A DNA stretch of 64,000 bases, taken from positions 62,001-126,000 of the forward strand of contig NZ_FNHS01000004.1 in assembly GCF_900103445.1 (NCBI RefSeq), read 5' to 3'. Below, piece by piece: positions 56,545 through 64,000 of the stretch. Position 1 is the stretch's first letter. Every line of letters starts with the position of its first letter. The notes under the pieces are model-generated. The model had not been told where the DNA came from. It did not search any database and saw nothing but the letters and a program-made list of their open reading frames with translations. This DNA is from Methylobacterium phyllostachyos (GTDB lineage Bacteria; Pseudomonadota; Alphaproteobacteria; Rhizobiales; Beijerinckiaceae). Position numbers and translations under genes: made by a program.

Positions 56545-57075
56545 TCAGCGCGGCGCCAGGATCATGATCATCTGCCGGCCTTCGAGCATCGGCTCGCTCT
56601 CGACCTTGGCGATCTCAGCCGTCTCGTTCTTGACGCGCTCCAAGAGGCGCAGGCCGATGTCCTGGTGAGCCATCTCACGGCCACGGAAGCGCAGGGTCAC
56701 CTTGACCTTGTCGCCCTCCTCGAAGAAGCGGTGCACCGACTTCATCTTGGTGTCGTAGTCGTGCTTGTCGATGCCGGGGCGGAGCTTGATCTCCTTGACC
56801 TCGACCGTCTTCTGCCGCTTGCGGGCCTCGTTCTGCTTCTTCTGCTCGTTGAAGCGGAAGCGCCCATAGTCGAGCAGCTTGCAGACGGGCGGCACGGAAT
56901 TCGGCGCGATCTCCACGAGATCGAGGCCGGCTTCCTCGGCGAGGTTGAGGGCGTCGAAGAAGGGGACGACGCCACGGTTCTGGCCGGTATCGTCGATCAG
57001 CTGCACTTCCCGCACACCGCGAATGTCGCGGTTGGCGCGCGGCCCGTCCTTCTGCGGGGCCGGCATGGCTCTCAT
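56545..57075 (-). CDS. infC: Translation initiation factor IF-3
   Basis: A 176-residue factor that checks the start codon and initiator tRNA on the 30S subunit. N-domain: [60 protein letters not shown]-domain: [37 protein letters not shown]. The start shown could be shifted: MPAPQKDGP begins three codons later, and infC often uses rare start codons. It is separated from rpmI-rplT, its usual operon partners. Confidence 0.95.
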   Translation of the reverse strand: MRAMPAPQKDGPRANRDIRGVREVQLIDDTGQNRGVVPFFDALNLAEEAGLDLVEIAPNSVPPVCKLLDYGRFRFNEQKKQNEARKRQKTVEVKEIKLRPGIDKHDYDTKMKSVHRFFEEGDKVKVTLRFRGREMAHQDIGLRLLERVKNETAEIAKVESEPMLEGRQMIMILAPR

Positions 57076-57272
57076 CGGTCTACGAATGGCTTAGGTCTCC
57101 TGCTGCAACGACGAAATGGCGGATCGGACGACCCCTGCGAGGATCTCCTGGCCGCCGGCCGCTCCGGTCTCTTCCGGACATACTACGTTGGGGGAAGCGC
57201 GGCCAGAGTCAACGGCTGACCGAGGCGGCGACCGAAAATAATCGGCAATGACCGCGGGATGTCCTTAACACG

Positions 57273-58574
57273 TCACGGCCGCGCCAAATCCGTGGGCGCC
57301 CCGAGCAATTCGGCATAGACCGCGAGGGTATCGCCGACCATGCGGTCCAGCGAGAAATGCGCCTCGACATGGGACCGGGCTCGGCGTGCCAGCGAATCGC
57401 GGGCACTGGCTCCGAGCGACAGGGCCTCGGTGAGCGCTGCCGCCAGCGCCGCCGCGTCCCCCGCCGGGACGCGCCAGCCGGTGCGCTGACCGGCGAGCAC
57501 GTCGGGCGGCGCCAGGACGGTTTCGGGAACAGCCCCAAGGTCGGAGACCACCACCGGCGTGCCGAGTGCCTGCGCCTCGACGGCCGACCGACCGAACGCT
57601 TCGGGCTCGACGGAGGGGACCGCCACCACGGAGGCGGCCCGGAAAGCCGCTGGCATGTCGGTGCAGTGGCCCACCCGTCGCACGACGGCGCCCAGATTCC
57701 GCGCCGCGATCAGCCCGTCGAGTTCGCGCTCGTAGGAGGTCCGGCCCTGGGGATCGCCGGCCAGCACCACGGCGATGTCCGGAATGCCCCGATCCCGCAT
57801 CTGGGCCGCCGCCTCGATCAGGACGCGTTGTCCCTTCCAGGCGGTCAAGCGCGCCGCCAGGAGGATGACGCGTTCGTGGGGCGCTACATTCCAGGCCCGA
57901 CGCAGGGCCTCGACCCGGCCGGCACCGACGGCGACAGGATTGAAGACGGCGAGATCGGTCCCGCGATGGATCACCCGGACCCGGTCGCCAGCCTGCTCGG
58001 GATGCACCCGGTGGATCAGTTCGGCGGTGTAGCGCGAATTGGCGATCACCACGTCGCCGCGGGCCATCACCGAATTGTAGAGAACCTTCACGCTGGTCCG
58101 CCCGGAATAGCTGCCGTGATAGGTCGTCACGAAGGGCAGGCCGAGCTGCCGCGCGGCGCCGAGTGCCACCCAGGCGGGCGCGCGCGAACGGGCATGGATG
58201 ATCTGCACGCCCTCGCGGCGGCAGAGCCGCATGAGCCGCAGGACGTTGACCGCCATCGCGGCCGGGTTCTTGGACGCTGCCGGGAAGCGGAGCCAGTGGC
58301 CGCCCTTCGCCTGCAGCTCCCCGACCAAGCGGCCGCCTTCGGTCGCCACGAGGGCACGGGCCCCGACCGCCGCGAGGGCGCCGGCGACATCAACCGTCGT
58401 GCGCTCGGCTCCCCCGGCGTCGAGTTCCGGGATGATCTGCAGGACGCGCGCGGCCGCCAGGGCTCCGACCGCGCCGGGAAAGCCCGAGAGGCCACGGGGC
58501 TCGTGACCTGCCCGCGACCCTTCGGTGAGGACACGCAGGCCCCCGACCGGTATCTGCCAAATGCTCGCTGCCAT
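57273..58574 (-). CDS. GT4-family glycosyltransferase
   Basis: A 433-residue GT-B fold transferase of the lipopolysaccharide/polysaccharide type. The N-domain begins VLQIIPELDAGGAERTTVDV and has IIHARSRAPAWVALGAARQL and TYHGSYSGRTS; the C-domain has LLAARLTAWKGQRVLIEAAA and the donor motif SVEPEAFGRSAVEAQALGTPVV with VVSDLGAVPE. The start at 58574 is uncertain; an alternative lies 21 codons upstream, and homology really starts some 40 residues in. Divergent from the hydrolase gene. Sugar and acceptor unknown. Confidence 0.87.
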   Translation of the reverse strand: MAASIWQIPVGGLRVLTEGSRAGHEPRGLSGFPGAVGALAAARVLQIIPELDAGGAERTTVDVAGALAAVGARALVATEGGRLVGELQAKGGHWLRFPAASKNPAAMAVNVLRLMRLCRREGVQIIHARSRAPAWVALGAARQLGLPFVTTYHGSYSGRTSVKVLYNSVMARGDVVIANSRYTAELIHRVHPEQAGDRVRVIHRGTDLAVFNPVAVGAGRVEALRRAWNVAPHERVILLAARLTAWKGQRVLIEAAAQMRDRGIPDIAVVLAGDPQGRTSYERELDGLIAARNLGAVVRRVGHCTDMPAAFRAASVVAVPSVEPEAFGRSAVEAQALGTPVVVSDLGAVPETVLAPPDVLAGQRTGWRVPAGDAAALAAALTEALSLGASARDSLARRARSHVEAHFSLDRMVGDTLAVYAELLGAPTDLARP

Positions 58575-58681
58575 TGCTCCAGCATCGCCGTCGCGCTTTA
58601 CGGTCCGGTAAACGGATCTTGAAGCCAAACGGCTCACGGACCGGGTTCTTGATCGGATGGACAGGGTTATCGGAGATCAGC

Positions 58682-59449
58682 ATGACCGATACGGAACCGA
58701 GCTTCCTCACGGTCGGCGCAGGCGCCGCCGAACGGCGCATCGCACTGCGCGTGCGTCCGGGCTCCGGCCCGCCGGTGGTGTGGCTCGGCGGCTTCCGCTC
58801 GGACATGAAGGCCACGAAGGCGACGGCCCTGGACCAATGGGCCACCGGGGCGGGGCGCAAATTCGTCCGTTTCGATTATGCAGCCCACGGGGAATCGAGC
58901 GGCACCTTCACGGATTGCACCATCAGTTCGTGGCTGGTGGATGCGCAGGCCGTGCTGAGCGCGCATGTCGATGAGCCGCCGATCCTCGTCGGCTCATCGA
59001 TGGGGGGCTGGATCGCCTGTCTGGCGGCGCGGGAGCGGCAGCTTCGGGGCGAGAAAACAGCGGGCTTGGTGCTCATCGCCCCCGCCCTGGATTTCACCGA
59101 GGATCTGATCTGGAACCGCCTCGATGACGCGGCGCGCGCGGTCGTGCTGCGCGACGGCGTCCTCAAGCGGCCGAGCGACTACGCGCCGGAACCGGACCCG
59201 ATCACGCTCACACTGATCGAGGATGGCCGCAAGAATCGCCTCCTCGGCGGATCCTTCGATCCGGCCTGCCCGGTCCACATCCTGCAGGGGATGCAGGATC
59301 CGGACGTGCCCTACACACACGCCCTGAAGATCCTGGAGCATCTTCCCGCCGCGGGAACGGTGCTCACTCTGATCGCAGACGGCGACCACCGCCTGTCGCG
59401 GCCGCAGGATATCGCGCGGCTCGTAACGGCGGTGGCCGAGATCGTCTGA
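58682..59449 (+). CDS. Alpha/beta hydrolase (ABHD10-like esterase)
   Basis: A 255-residue alpha/beta hydrolase. The nucleophile Ser106 sits in VGSSMGGW; the acid is probably in LQGMQDPDVPY and the His in ADGDHRLSRP. The oxyanion region is VVWLGGFRSDMKATKA, resembling the ABHD10/carboxylesterase group. GGAG at 58673-58676 supports the ATG at 58682. Substrate unknown. Confidence 0.88.
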   Translation: MTDTEPSFLTVGAGAAERRIALRVRPGSGPPVVWLGGFRSDMKATKATALDQWATGAGRKFVRFDYAAHGESSGTFTDCTISSWLVDAQAVLSAHVDEPPILVGSSMGGWIACLAARERQLRGEKTAGLVLIAPALDFTEDLIWNRLDDAARAVVLRDGVLKRPSDYAPEPDPITLTLIEDGRKNRLLGGSFDPACPVHILQGMQDPDVPYTHALKILEHLPAAGTVLTLIADGDHRLSRPQDIARLVTAVAEIV

Positions 59450-59469
59450 CTGATGAAGGCCCGAAAGCC

Positions 59470-59754
59470 TCAGTGCAGGCTGACGGGCTGCAGATCGTGC
59501 GCGGCGGCGTTGGCCAGCACGACAGCGCGGGAATCGGCGAGCATGATCGGTGCACCGCTCGCCGAGAGCAGCGCAAAGAGGTCGAGACCCGGCGTCAGTT
59601 CCGGGGCCTGCGGGAAGAAGCGGCGCACCTCGTCGGACCGGATCGGCCGGACGTAGGCGATGTGCCCTTCACCGAGCGCCGCGAGATCGGCCGGCTGGAA
59701 ATCGGCGGGATCAAGATCGGCGGGGGTCAAGGGCGACGGGTTCAGATCGGTCAT
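59470..59754 (-). CDS. DUF1150 family protein
   Basis: A 94-residue protein of the DUF1150 type: DLAALGEGHIAYVRPIRSDE, LFALLSASGAPIMLADSRAV and a final NAAAHDLQPVSLH. DUF1150 genes commonly follow small heat-shock genes in alphaproteobacteria, as here, with 98 bases between. Its function is unknown; a helper role for the Hsp20 protein is a guess from position. ATG 59754 chosen over a start 21 codons upstream. Confidence 0.85.
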   Translation of the reverse strand: MTDLNPSPLTPADLDPADFQPADLAALGEGHIAYVRPIRSDEVRRFFPQAPELTPGLDLFALLSASGAPIMLADSRAVVLANAAAHDLQPVSLH

Positions 59755-59852
59755 CAAAGCCCTCCTGGGGTGGCAGAGCGTCTTCCGCCGGTCCCGAAGG
59801 CACCGGCGGCACGACACTCATGTGGGGATTGGTACCGTCCAATCAATCTCGC

Positions 59853-60293
59853 TCAGCCGCGCGCACCGATATCGATCTTGCGGACGATGCGATCCGGCTC
59901 CGGCCGGACGAGATCAATCGACAGCAGGCCATTGGCGAGGTCTGCACCCAGAACCTCCATGCCGTCTGCCAGCAGAAAGGTCCGCTGGAACTGCCGCGCC
60001 GCGATGCCACGGTGCAAGAACTGCCGCTCGCGCTCGTCGATCTGCCGGCCGCGGACCACGAGTTGGCTCTCTTCCAGCATCACGTCGAGCTGATCGCGGG
60101 TAAAGCCGGCTACCGCCAGGGTGATCCGGAGGCGCTCGGGCTCGCTCTCGGTGCGGGGCAGACGCTCGATATTATAGGGTGGATAGCCGTCGTTGGCGGC
60201 TTTGGAGACCCGGTCGAGGGCCTGCTCGATCTCATCGAAGCCGAGCAGGAACGGGTGCCCGAAGGGCGAAGTACGCGTCATCGCGGCCGTCAT
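59853..60293 (-). CDS. Small heat-shock protein, Hsp20/IbpA type
   Basis: A 146-residue holdase chaperone. It begins with the class A pattern FLLGFDEIEQALDRVSKAAN and YPPYNIER, followed by the alpha-crystallin domain: RLRITLAVAGFTRDQLDVML, ESQLVVRGRQIDERERQFLHRGIAARQFQRTFLL, ending ADLANGLLSIDLVRPEPD. A second ATG at 60281 is possible. A sigma-32-like promoter lies about 120 bases upstream, and DUF1150 follows. Confidence 0.93.
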   Translation of the reverse strand: MTAAMTRTSPFGHPFLLGFDEIEQALDRVSKAANDGYPPYNIERLPRTESEPERLRITLAVAGFTRDQLDVMLEESQLVVRGRQIDERERQFLHRGIAARQFQRTFLLADGMEVLGADLANGLLSIDLVRPEPDRIVRKIDIGARG

Positions 60294-60698
60294 CCAGAAA
60301 GCGAGGCCTCCGCGTCGGAGCTTGCCGCCGCCCCGCTACGCCTGAGCACCTCGTCGACAGGGAGCCCGCCCGGGCAGCGCTCCGCCGGACGAGACGCCGC
60401 CGGCAACGGAACGATATGGCCGCGGTCGTGCGGGCCATCAAGGGAGGGACCGGGTTTCGTGCGCAAACGGCCGCACGGGCGCCGCCGGCCGAAGACAGGC
60501 ATTTTTGGCAAATCGAGACGGGATGAAACGGCATATCGCGGAGCGGCTAGGCTTCACCCTAACAGTTTGGAACTGCTCTGATTTCTCCGCTGGCCCTTGA
60601 TCCCGACCGCGCGCCTGGCTTACTGCGCGGCTATCGCTTGGCTTGGCTCACCCGGCCGGGCAACCGGATTTCTCCTGCGACGCGAGGCATTCCAGCCC
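60294..60698. other. Hsp20 / hypothetical gene divergent gap
   Basis: About 405 bases. The Hsp20 side holds the RpoH-like promoter and leader described separately. The right side, near 60540-60600, is less GC-rich (taacagtttggaactgctc, tgatttctcc) and may carry the promoter of the gene at 60699. No other gene is supported. Confidence 0.45.
60414..60444 (-). promoter_or_regulatory. Candidate RpoH (sigma-32) promoter of the Hsp20 gene
   Basis: On the minus strand, CCCTTGAT (60437-60444), exactly 15 bases, then GGCCATAT (60414-60421) resembles the heat-shock consensus cCTTGAA-N13-17-CCCCATnT. Transcription would begin near 60407, leaving a leader of about 114 bases in which GGAG is close to a complementary CTCC. 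Confidence 0.5.
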
Positions 60699-61190
60699 AT
60701 GAACGCGCCCCAGATCCCATCGGACCGCGCGGCGCTGCGGCGTGTGGTCGATGTGTGCGGCGACGAGGCCGAGATCCTCGCCTTGTCGGTCGCCCGGTTC
60801 GTTGCGGCCGGCTACATGACGAGCGATGTGGCCTGCTGGAACGCCGCCTTCGACGGGGCCGAGCAGCTGCTGGGTGCCGCCGAAGGCTGCCGCTTCGTGG
60901 CCTGCGTCGTGGCGATCATCCGGGCGTTGCGGGCTGAGCGCGAGGACGACTGGTCGTTCATGCCGGCGAGTTGCTGCCGCGTGACCGGCCATGAATGCGC
61001 GCTGGTCGACCTCATCAACCGCGGGCGGCGCCGTCATTGGACGGACCTTGAGGAGGCTGCGGCGGAGATCACCGGGCGCGAGGCGGCCCCCCGTCTCGTG
61101 GCGGCGGTCCGCGCGGCGGTCGAACCGCTGGACGCGGCTGCGGCACGTTTGGCGCCGGCGGCCAGCCACAATGGCGTGATGCTTCACTGA
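60699..61190 (+). CDS. Hypothetical protein
   Basis: A 163-residue, mostly helical protein without signal peptide or membrane helix. It has a run of cysteines and a His in the middle (ACWNAAFDG, GCRFVACVVAIIRAL, ASCCRVTGHECALVD) that might bind metal or form disulfides, then a helical end with LVAAVRAAVEPLDAAAARL. I do not recognise a family. ATG 60699 chosen; the open frame extends 34 codons upstream. It precedes the exbBD genes by about 0.7 kb. Confidence 0.65.
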   Translation: MNAPQIPSDRAALRRVVDVCGDEAEILALSVARFVAAGYMTSDVACWNAAFDGAEQLLGAAEGCRFVACVVAIIRALRAEREDDWSFMPASCCRVTGHECALVDLINRGRRRHWTDLEEAAAEITGREAAPRLVAAVRAAVEPLDAAAARLAPAASHNGVMLH

Positions 61191-61271
61191 CGCGTCCGCG
61201 GGGATCGGATACGGCGGCGGTAGCGGCGGGCGTCGCCCCGCTGAACTGGTTTTGGAGAGGGCAATAGTTCC

Positions 61272-61748
61272 GTGCTTCCACTCAGCACTCCCTTGTACCG
61301 TCGGCGGATAGGGCGCATCGCCCTGGATACGGCGGCCTGCTTCGCGCTTTCGGCGCTCCTCGTCGCGTCGGCCCTGGCCCAGGATGCGGCGGAGAAAGCC
61401 GCCCCGCTGAAGCTGCAACTTAACAAGGTGGAGACCGCGGGCGAGGCCTGCCGGATCACCATGGTGATCGACAACACCAAGGGCGCGGGGCTCAAATCCT
61501 ACAAGGTCGATCTCTTCGCGTTCGATACCGATGGGGTGGCGCAGAAGCGGGTAGCCGTCGAACTCGGGCCGCTCCCACCGCGCAAGACCGTCGTGAAGAT
61601 CTTCGATTTCCCGGGAATCGCCTGCAACAAGGTCGGGCGCGTCTTGTTGAACGACGTCCTGGCCTGCGACGGGGGCGATGCCGCCCGCGAGGCCTGCCTG
61701 GAACGGACCGAGACCGAGACCAAGGCCGGGCTGCCGTTCGACCGCTGA
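61272..61748 (+). CDS. Hypothetical exported protein upstream of exbB
   Basis: A 158-residue protein read from GTG at 61272. The first 36 residues look like a long signal peptide: arginine-rich start LYRRRIGRIALDTAACF, hydrophobic ALSALLVASALA then QDA. The mature part is a beta-rich domain (LKLQLNKVETAGEACRITMV; KSYKVDLFAFDTDGVAQKRV) with cysteines at C residues in EACR, IACNK, ACDGG and EACLE that could make two disulfides. Likely periplasmic. Family not recognised; next to ExbBD-TonB, it may serve the same envelope complex, which is inference. Confidence 0.72.
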   Translation: MLPLSTPLYRRRIGRIALDTAACFALSALLVASALAQDAAEKAAPLKLQLNKVETAGEACRITMVIDNTKGAGLKSYKVDLFAFDTDGVAQKRVAVELGPLPPRKTVVKIFDFPGIACNKVGRVLLNDVLACDGGDAAREACLERTETETKAGLPFDR

Positions 61749-61880
61749 TCGCGGCCGCGTGAAGGACGAAGCAAAACGACCGTCCGGCGGCAGAGACCGC
61801 CGGGCGGCCTGCGGCTTTCGCCGCAGCCTAAGACGATTGCGGCTCAGGGCCGCTTGAGACCAGGATGCCAGGAGCCCGCG

Positions 61881-62573
61881 ATGGACCCGACACAAGCACC
61901 GATCGAGGCGGCCCACGACTTCTCGTTCCTCGGCCTGTTCCTGCAGGCCGACCCGATCGTGAAGGGCGTGATGATCCTGCTGGTGATCGCCTCCATTGCC
62001 TGCTGGACCGTGGTGTTCGAGAAGATCATCCGTCTCGCCGCCGCCCGACGCCAAGCCAAGGATTTCGCAACGCTGGTGCGGTCCGGCGGGAACCTCGACG
62101 GTGATCTCAACGGCATTGCCGGCCACGTGGCGCAGGCCGCCATCGACGCGTGGCGCGATCAGGACGCTTCCGAGACCCGCGCAGAGCGCCGGGAGCGGAT
62201 CGAGCGGGCGATGAAAGGGGCACTCACCCTGGAGGTGAAGCGCCTGCGCACCGGCCTGTCCCTGCTGGCAACCTCCGGTTCGACAGCGCCGTTCGTGGGT
62301 CTGTTCGGTACGGTCTGGGGCATCATGAACTCGTTCTCGTCGATCGCCCGCAGCCAGGACACGTCGCTCGCCGTGGTCGCGCCGGGCATCGCCGAGGCGC
62401 TCTTCGCCACCGCCATCGGCCTCGTCGTCGCGATCCCCGCGGTCATGGCCTACAACAAGCTGTCGGGCGACGTGAGCGCGATCCAGAGCACCTTCTCCTC
62501 CTACATCTCGCTGCTGGGCAACCGCCTCGCCCGCGACCGGGCCGGCACGCCGCACCGCGCCGCGGCCGAGTAA
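61881..62573 (+). CDS. exbB: TolQ/ExbB-family proton channel protein
   Basis: A 230-residue inner-membrane protein of the MotA/TolQ/ExbB family that, with ExbD, converts proton motive force to energise TonB. Three membrane helices: MILLVIASIACWTVVFEKII (about 32-51), a middle one in SGSTAPFVGLFGTVWGIMNSF and FATAIGLVVAIPAVMAYNKL. GGAG at 61871-61874 fixes the ATG at 61881. The following exbD and a TonB-type gene favour ExbB over TolQ. Confidence 0.92.
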   Translation: MDPTQAPIEAAHDFSFLGLFLQADPIVKGVMILLVIASIACWTVVFEKIIRLAAARRQAKDFATLVRSGGNLDGDLNGIAGHVAQAAIDAWRDQDASETRAERRERIERAMKGALTLEVKRLRTGLSLLATSGSTAPFVGLFGTVWGIMNSFSSIARSQDTSLAVVAPGIAEALFATAIGLVVAIPAVMAYNKLSGDVSAIQSTFSSYISLLGNRLARDRAGTPHRAAAE

Positions 62574-62639
62574 GCCCGATCAAACCCCTCTCCCGCGCCC
62601 GCCCGGACGGGCCGGCCGCACCGGAACCGGAGACGCCCG

Positions 62640-63116
62640 ATGGCGATGGGATCCATTCGCGCGAGCGATGACGACGATCTCGACGACATGCCGATGTCCG
62701 ACATCAACGTGACCCCCATGGTCGACGTGATGCTCGTGCTGCTGATCATCTTCATGGTCGCCGCGCCGTTGATGACAACCGGCGTGCCGGTGCAGCTCCC
62801 GAAGACCGCGGCGCCCAAGGTGGCGCAGTCGAAGAAGCCCGCCGAGGTGACGGTCGATAAGGACGGCAACCCGTCCATCGCCAAGGAGGTGTTCACGATG
62901 GAGAGCATCGTGCCGCGCCTGCGTGAGATGGCGGCCGCCGACAAGGACCAGGTTATCCTGGTGCGCGGTGATCGGGACGTGCCCTACGGCAAGGTCATGG
63001 AGGTGATGGGTCTCGTCGGTCAGGCCGGCTTCACGAAGGTGTCGCTGATCGCCCAATCCCCCGGTGCCGCCGCCCCGGCGGCCGCTTCCGCCCCCCCCGC
63101 CGGGGCTGCCCGTTGA
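62640..63116 (+). CDS. exbD: TolR/ExbD-family protein
   Basis: A 158-residue single-span protein. After an acidic start (DDDDLDDMP) comes the family helix SDINVTPMVDVMLVLLIIFM with the proton-pathway Asp, then the periplasmic domain PVQLPKTAAPKVAQSKKPAEV-type and VILVRGDRDVPYGKVMEVMG. An alanine/proline-rich tail ends it. It follows exbB by 66 bases and precedes the TonB-like gene by four. Confidence 0.93.
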   Translation: MAMGSIRASDDDDLDDMPMSDINVTPMVDVMLVLLIIFMVAAPLMTTGVPVQLPKTAAPKVAQSKKPAEVTVDKDGNPSIAKEVFTMESIVPRLREMAAADKDQVILVRGDRDVPYGKVMEVMGLVGQAGFTKVSLIAQSPGAAAPAAASAPPAGAAR

Positions 63117-63120
63117 GCCG

Positions 63121-64000
63121 ATGACCAGCTTCGTATCGACGGACCCGCACGCCCCCTTCGGCGAGCGTAGCCCAACCGGGCTGGTTGCGGCCTTTGTGAT
63201 CGCGCTGGCCCTGCATATCCTGGCCCTGACGGCTGCGATGTTCCTGCAGCTCGCAGCGCCCACGCCGCCCGGCGAGCAGCAGATCACCGTCGATCTGGCG
63301 CCAATCATGACGGAGGCACCGACCGAGACCCCGGCCGAACAGCAGATGAGTCAAGCCGCGCCGCCGGAGACGAAGCCTGTCGACCTGCCGCCGGACGAGG
63401 CCGTCCAGCCCCCGCCGCCGGCCGAGCTGGCCGAGGTCAAGCCGGAGGAGACCCCGGTGGTCGAGCCGCCGCCGCAGGCCGAGGCGGTCGAGACACCCAG
63501 TCAGGTGATCACCTCGACGGCGGAGAGCGCCGAACCCCTAAGCCCCCCGCCGGCCGAGGTAGCCAAGACCGAGGAGCCGCCGAAGCCGACACCCGATCCG
63601 GCCAAGATCAAGGCCGAGCGGGAGGCCAAGCTGCACAAGATCCGGGAAGAGAAACTCCGTGAGGAGCGGCGCGAGGAAGCGCGGCAGGAACGGCTGGAGG
63701 AGATCCGCGAGGCCAAGGCGAAGGCCGCCCGCGAGGCGAAGGCCCGGCAAGCCAAGGCGCAACAGGGCGCGGAGGCGCGCAACTCCGCCTCGGCGTCGCG
63801 CCAGAACGCGACCGGCCGGGCCGCGGCAGGCAACGACCCCAGCGCCATGCGGCAATGGACGGGGGCGATCAGTGCGGCGATCCATGGGCGGATGAATGCC
63901 GGCGCCGCCAACGGCACAAGCGGCGGAACGGCGGTCGTCCGCTTCACGGTTCTGCGCTCGGGGCAGGTCACGGCCGCCGGCTTGGCCCGGTCCAGCGGGG
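63121..64000 (+). CDS. tonB: TonB-family energy transducer (3' end outside window)
   Basis: An ATG at 63121, four bases after exbD, opens a frame of 293 codons without a stop to the window end. It has an N-terminal membrane helix (VAAFVIALALHILALTAAMF, about residues 22-41), a proline-rich periplasmic stretch (PPPPAELAEVKPEE), then a long Lys/Glu/Arg/Ala coiled coil like TolA domain II (about residues 160-225), and the start of a TonB C-terminal domain, TAVVRFTVLRSGQVTAAG. It would span the periplasm and energise outer-membrane receptors. The mixed TolA/TonB build is notable. Confidence 0.88.
   Translation, partial: MTSFVSTDPHAPFGERSPTGLVAAFVIALALHILALTAAMFLQLAAPTPPGEQQITVDLAPIMTEAPTETPAEQQMSQAAPPETKPVDLPPDEAVQPPPPAELAEVKPEETPVVEPPPQAEAVETPSQVITSTAESAEPLSPPPAEVAKTEEPPKPTPDPAKIKAEREAKLHKIREEKLREERREEARQERLEEIREAKAKAAREAKARQAKAQQGAEARNSASASRQNATGRAAAGNDPSAMRQWTGAISAAIHGRMNAGAANGTSGGTAVVRFTVLRSGQVTAAGLARSSG

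Overview
The window is GC-rich chromosomal DNA, densely packed with genes, from an alphaproteobacterium. The gene content and protein style (aerobic cob operon with cbtAB, methylmalonyl-CoA mutase small subunit, Hsp20 next to DUF1150, DUF1186/SEC-C, palindromic intergenic repeats) fit the Hyphomicrobiales, most probably Methylobacterium or a close relative. The family assignments are firm; the genus is an inference. No tRNA, rRNA, insertion sequence or CRISPR array was seen.

Layout. 0-4.2 kb: 3' end of pyrG, holC, a secreted S10 peptidase and a convergent DUF4424 gene. 4.4-18.4 kb: a cobalamin riboswitch leads a tightly overlapping cobalt uptake and aerobic corrin operon (cbtB, cbtA, a DUF1636 protein, cobW, cobN, cobG, cobH, cobI, cobJ, cobL, cobE, cobM, cobB) with cobK inverted inside it; cobA, cobF, cobS and cobT are not in the window. 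18.4-24.4 kb: an intergenic repeat, an XRE regulator facing a heme-monooxygenase-like gene, a polyprenyl-phosphate sugar transferase, then zur facing a small membrane ORF and znuC-znuB. 24.4-32.3 kb: SDR epimerase, queG, a GST, uppP, mutA, a small secreted protein and a second GST. 32.3-34.8 kb: ybaB and dnaX, with the 4.5S SRP RNA gene just upstream of dnaX. 35.0-36.4 kb: an AT-rich insert carrying one orphan ParA-type ATPase, abutting comM. 36.4-39.7 kb: comM and a PP2C phosphatase-protein kinase fusion. 39.9-46.2 kb: pckA, recR, def-fmt-truA, dapE. 46.3-50 kb: a debranching-type glycosidase and a glycosyltransferase. 50.4-55.6 kb: rpmI-rplT-pheS-pheT and a DUF1186/SEC-C gene. 55.6-60.3 kb: a ThiF/MoeB enzyme, infC, a second glycosyltransferase, an esterase-like hydrolase, DUF1150 and Hsp20. 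60.7-64 kb: two unknown genes, then exbB-exbD-tonB running off the end.

How the genes fit together: the B12 locus couples vitamin-repressed cobalt import (CbtAB, perhaps with the DUF1636 protein and CobW handling metal) to CobN insertion and ring methylation; mutA supplies the non-catalytic chain of a B12 enzyme. Zur probably represses znuCB from a shared divergent operator. Palindromic REP-like pairs sit between genes at 25.3, 39.7 and 44.1 kb. The strongest sign of horizontal transfer is the AT-rich ParA segment at 35-36.4 kb.
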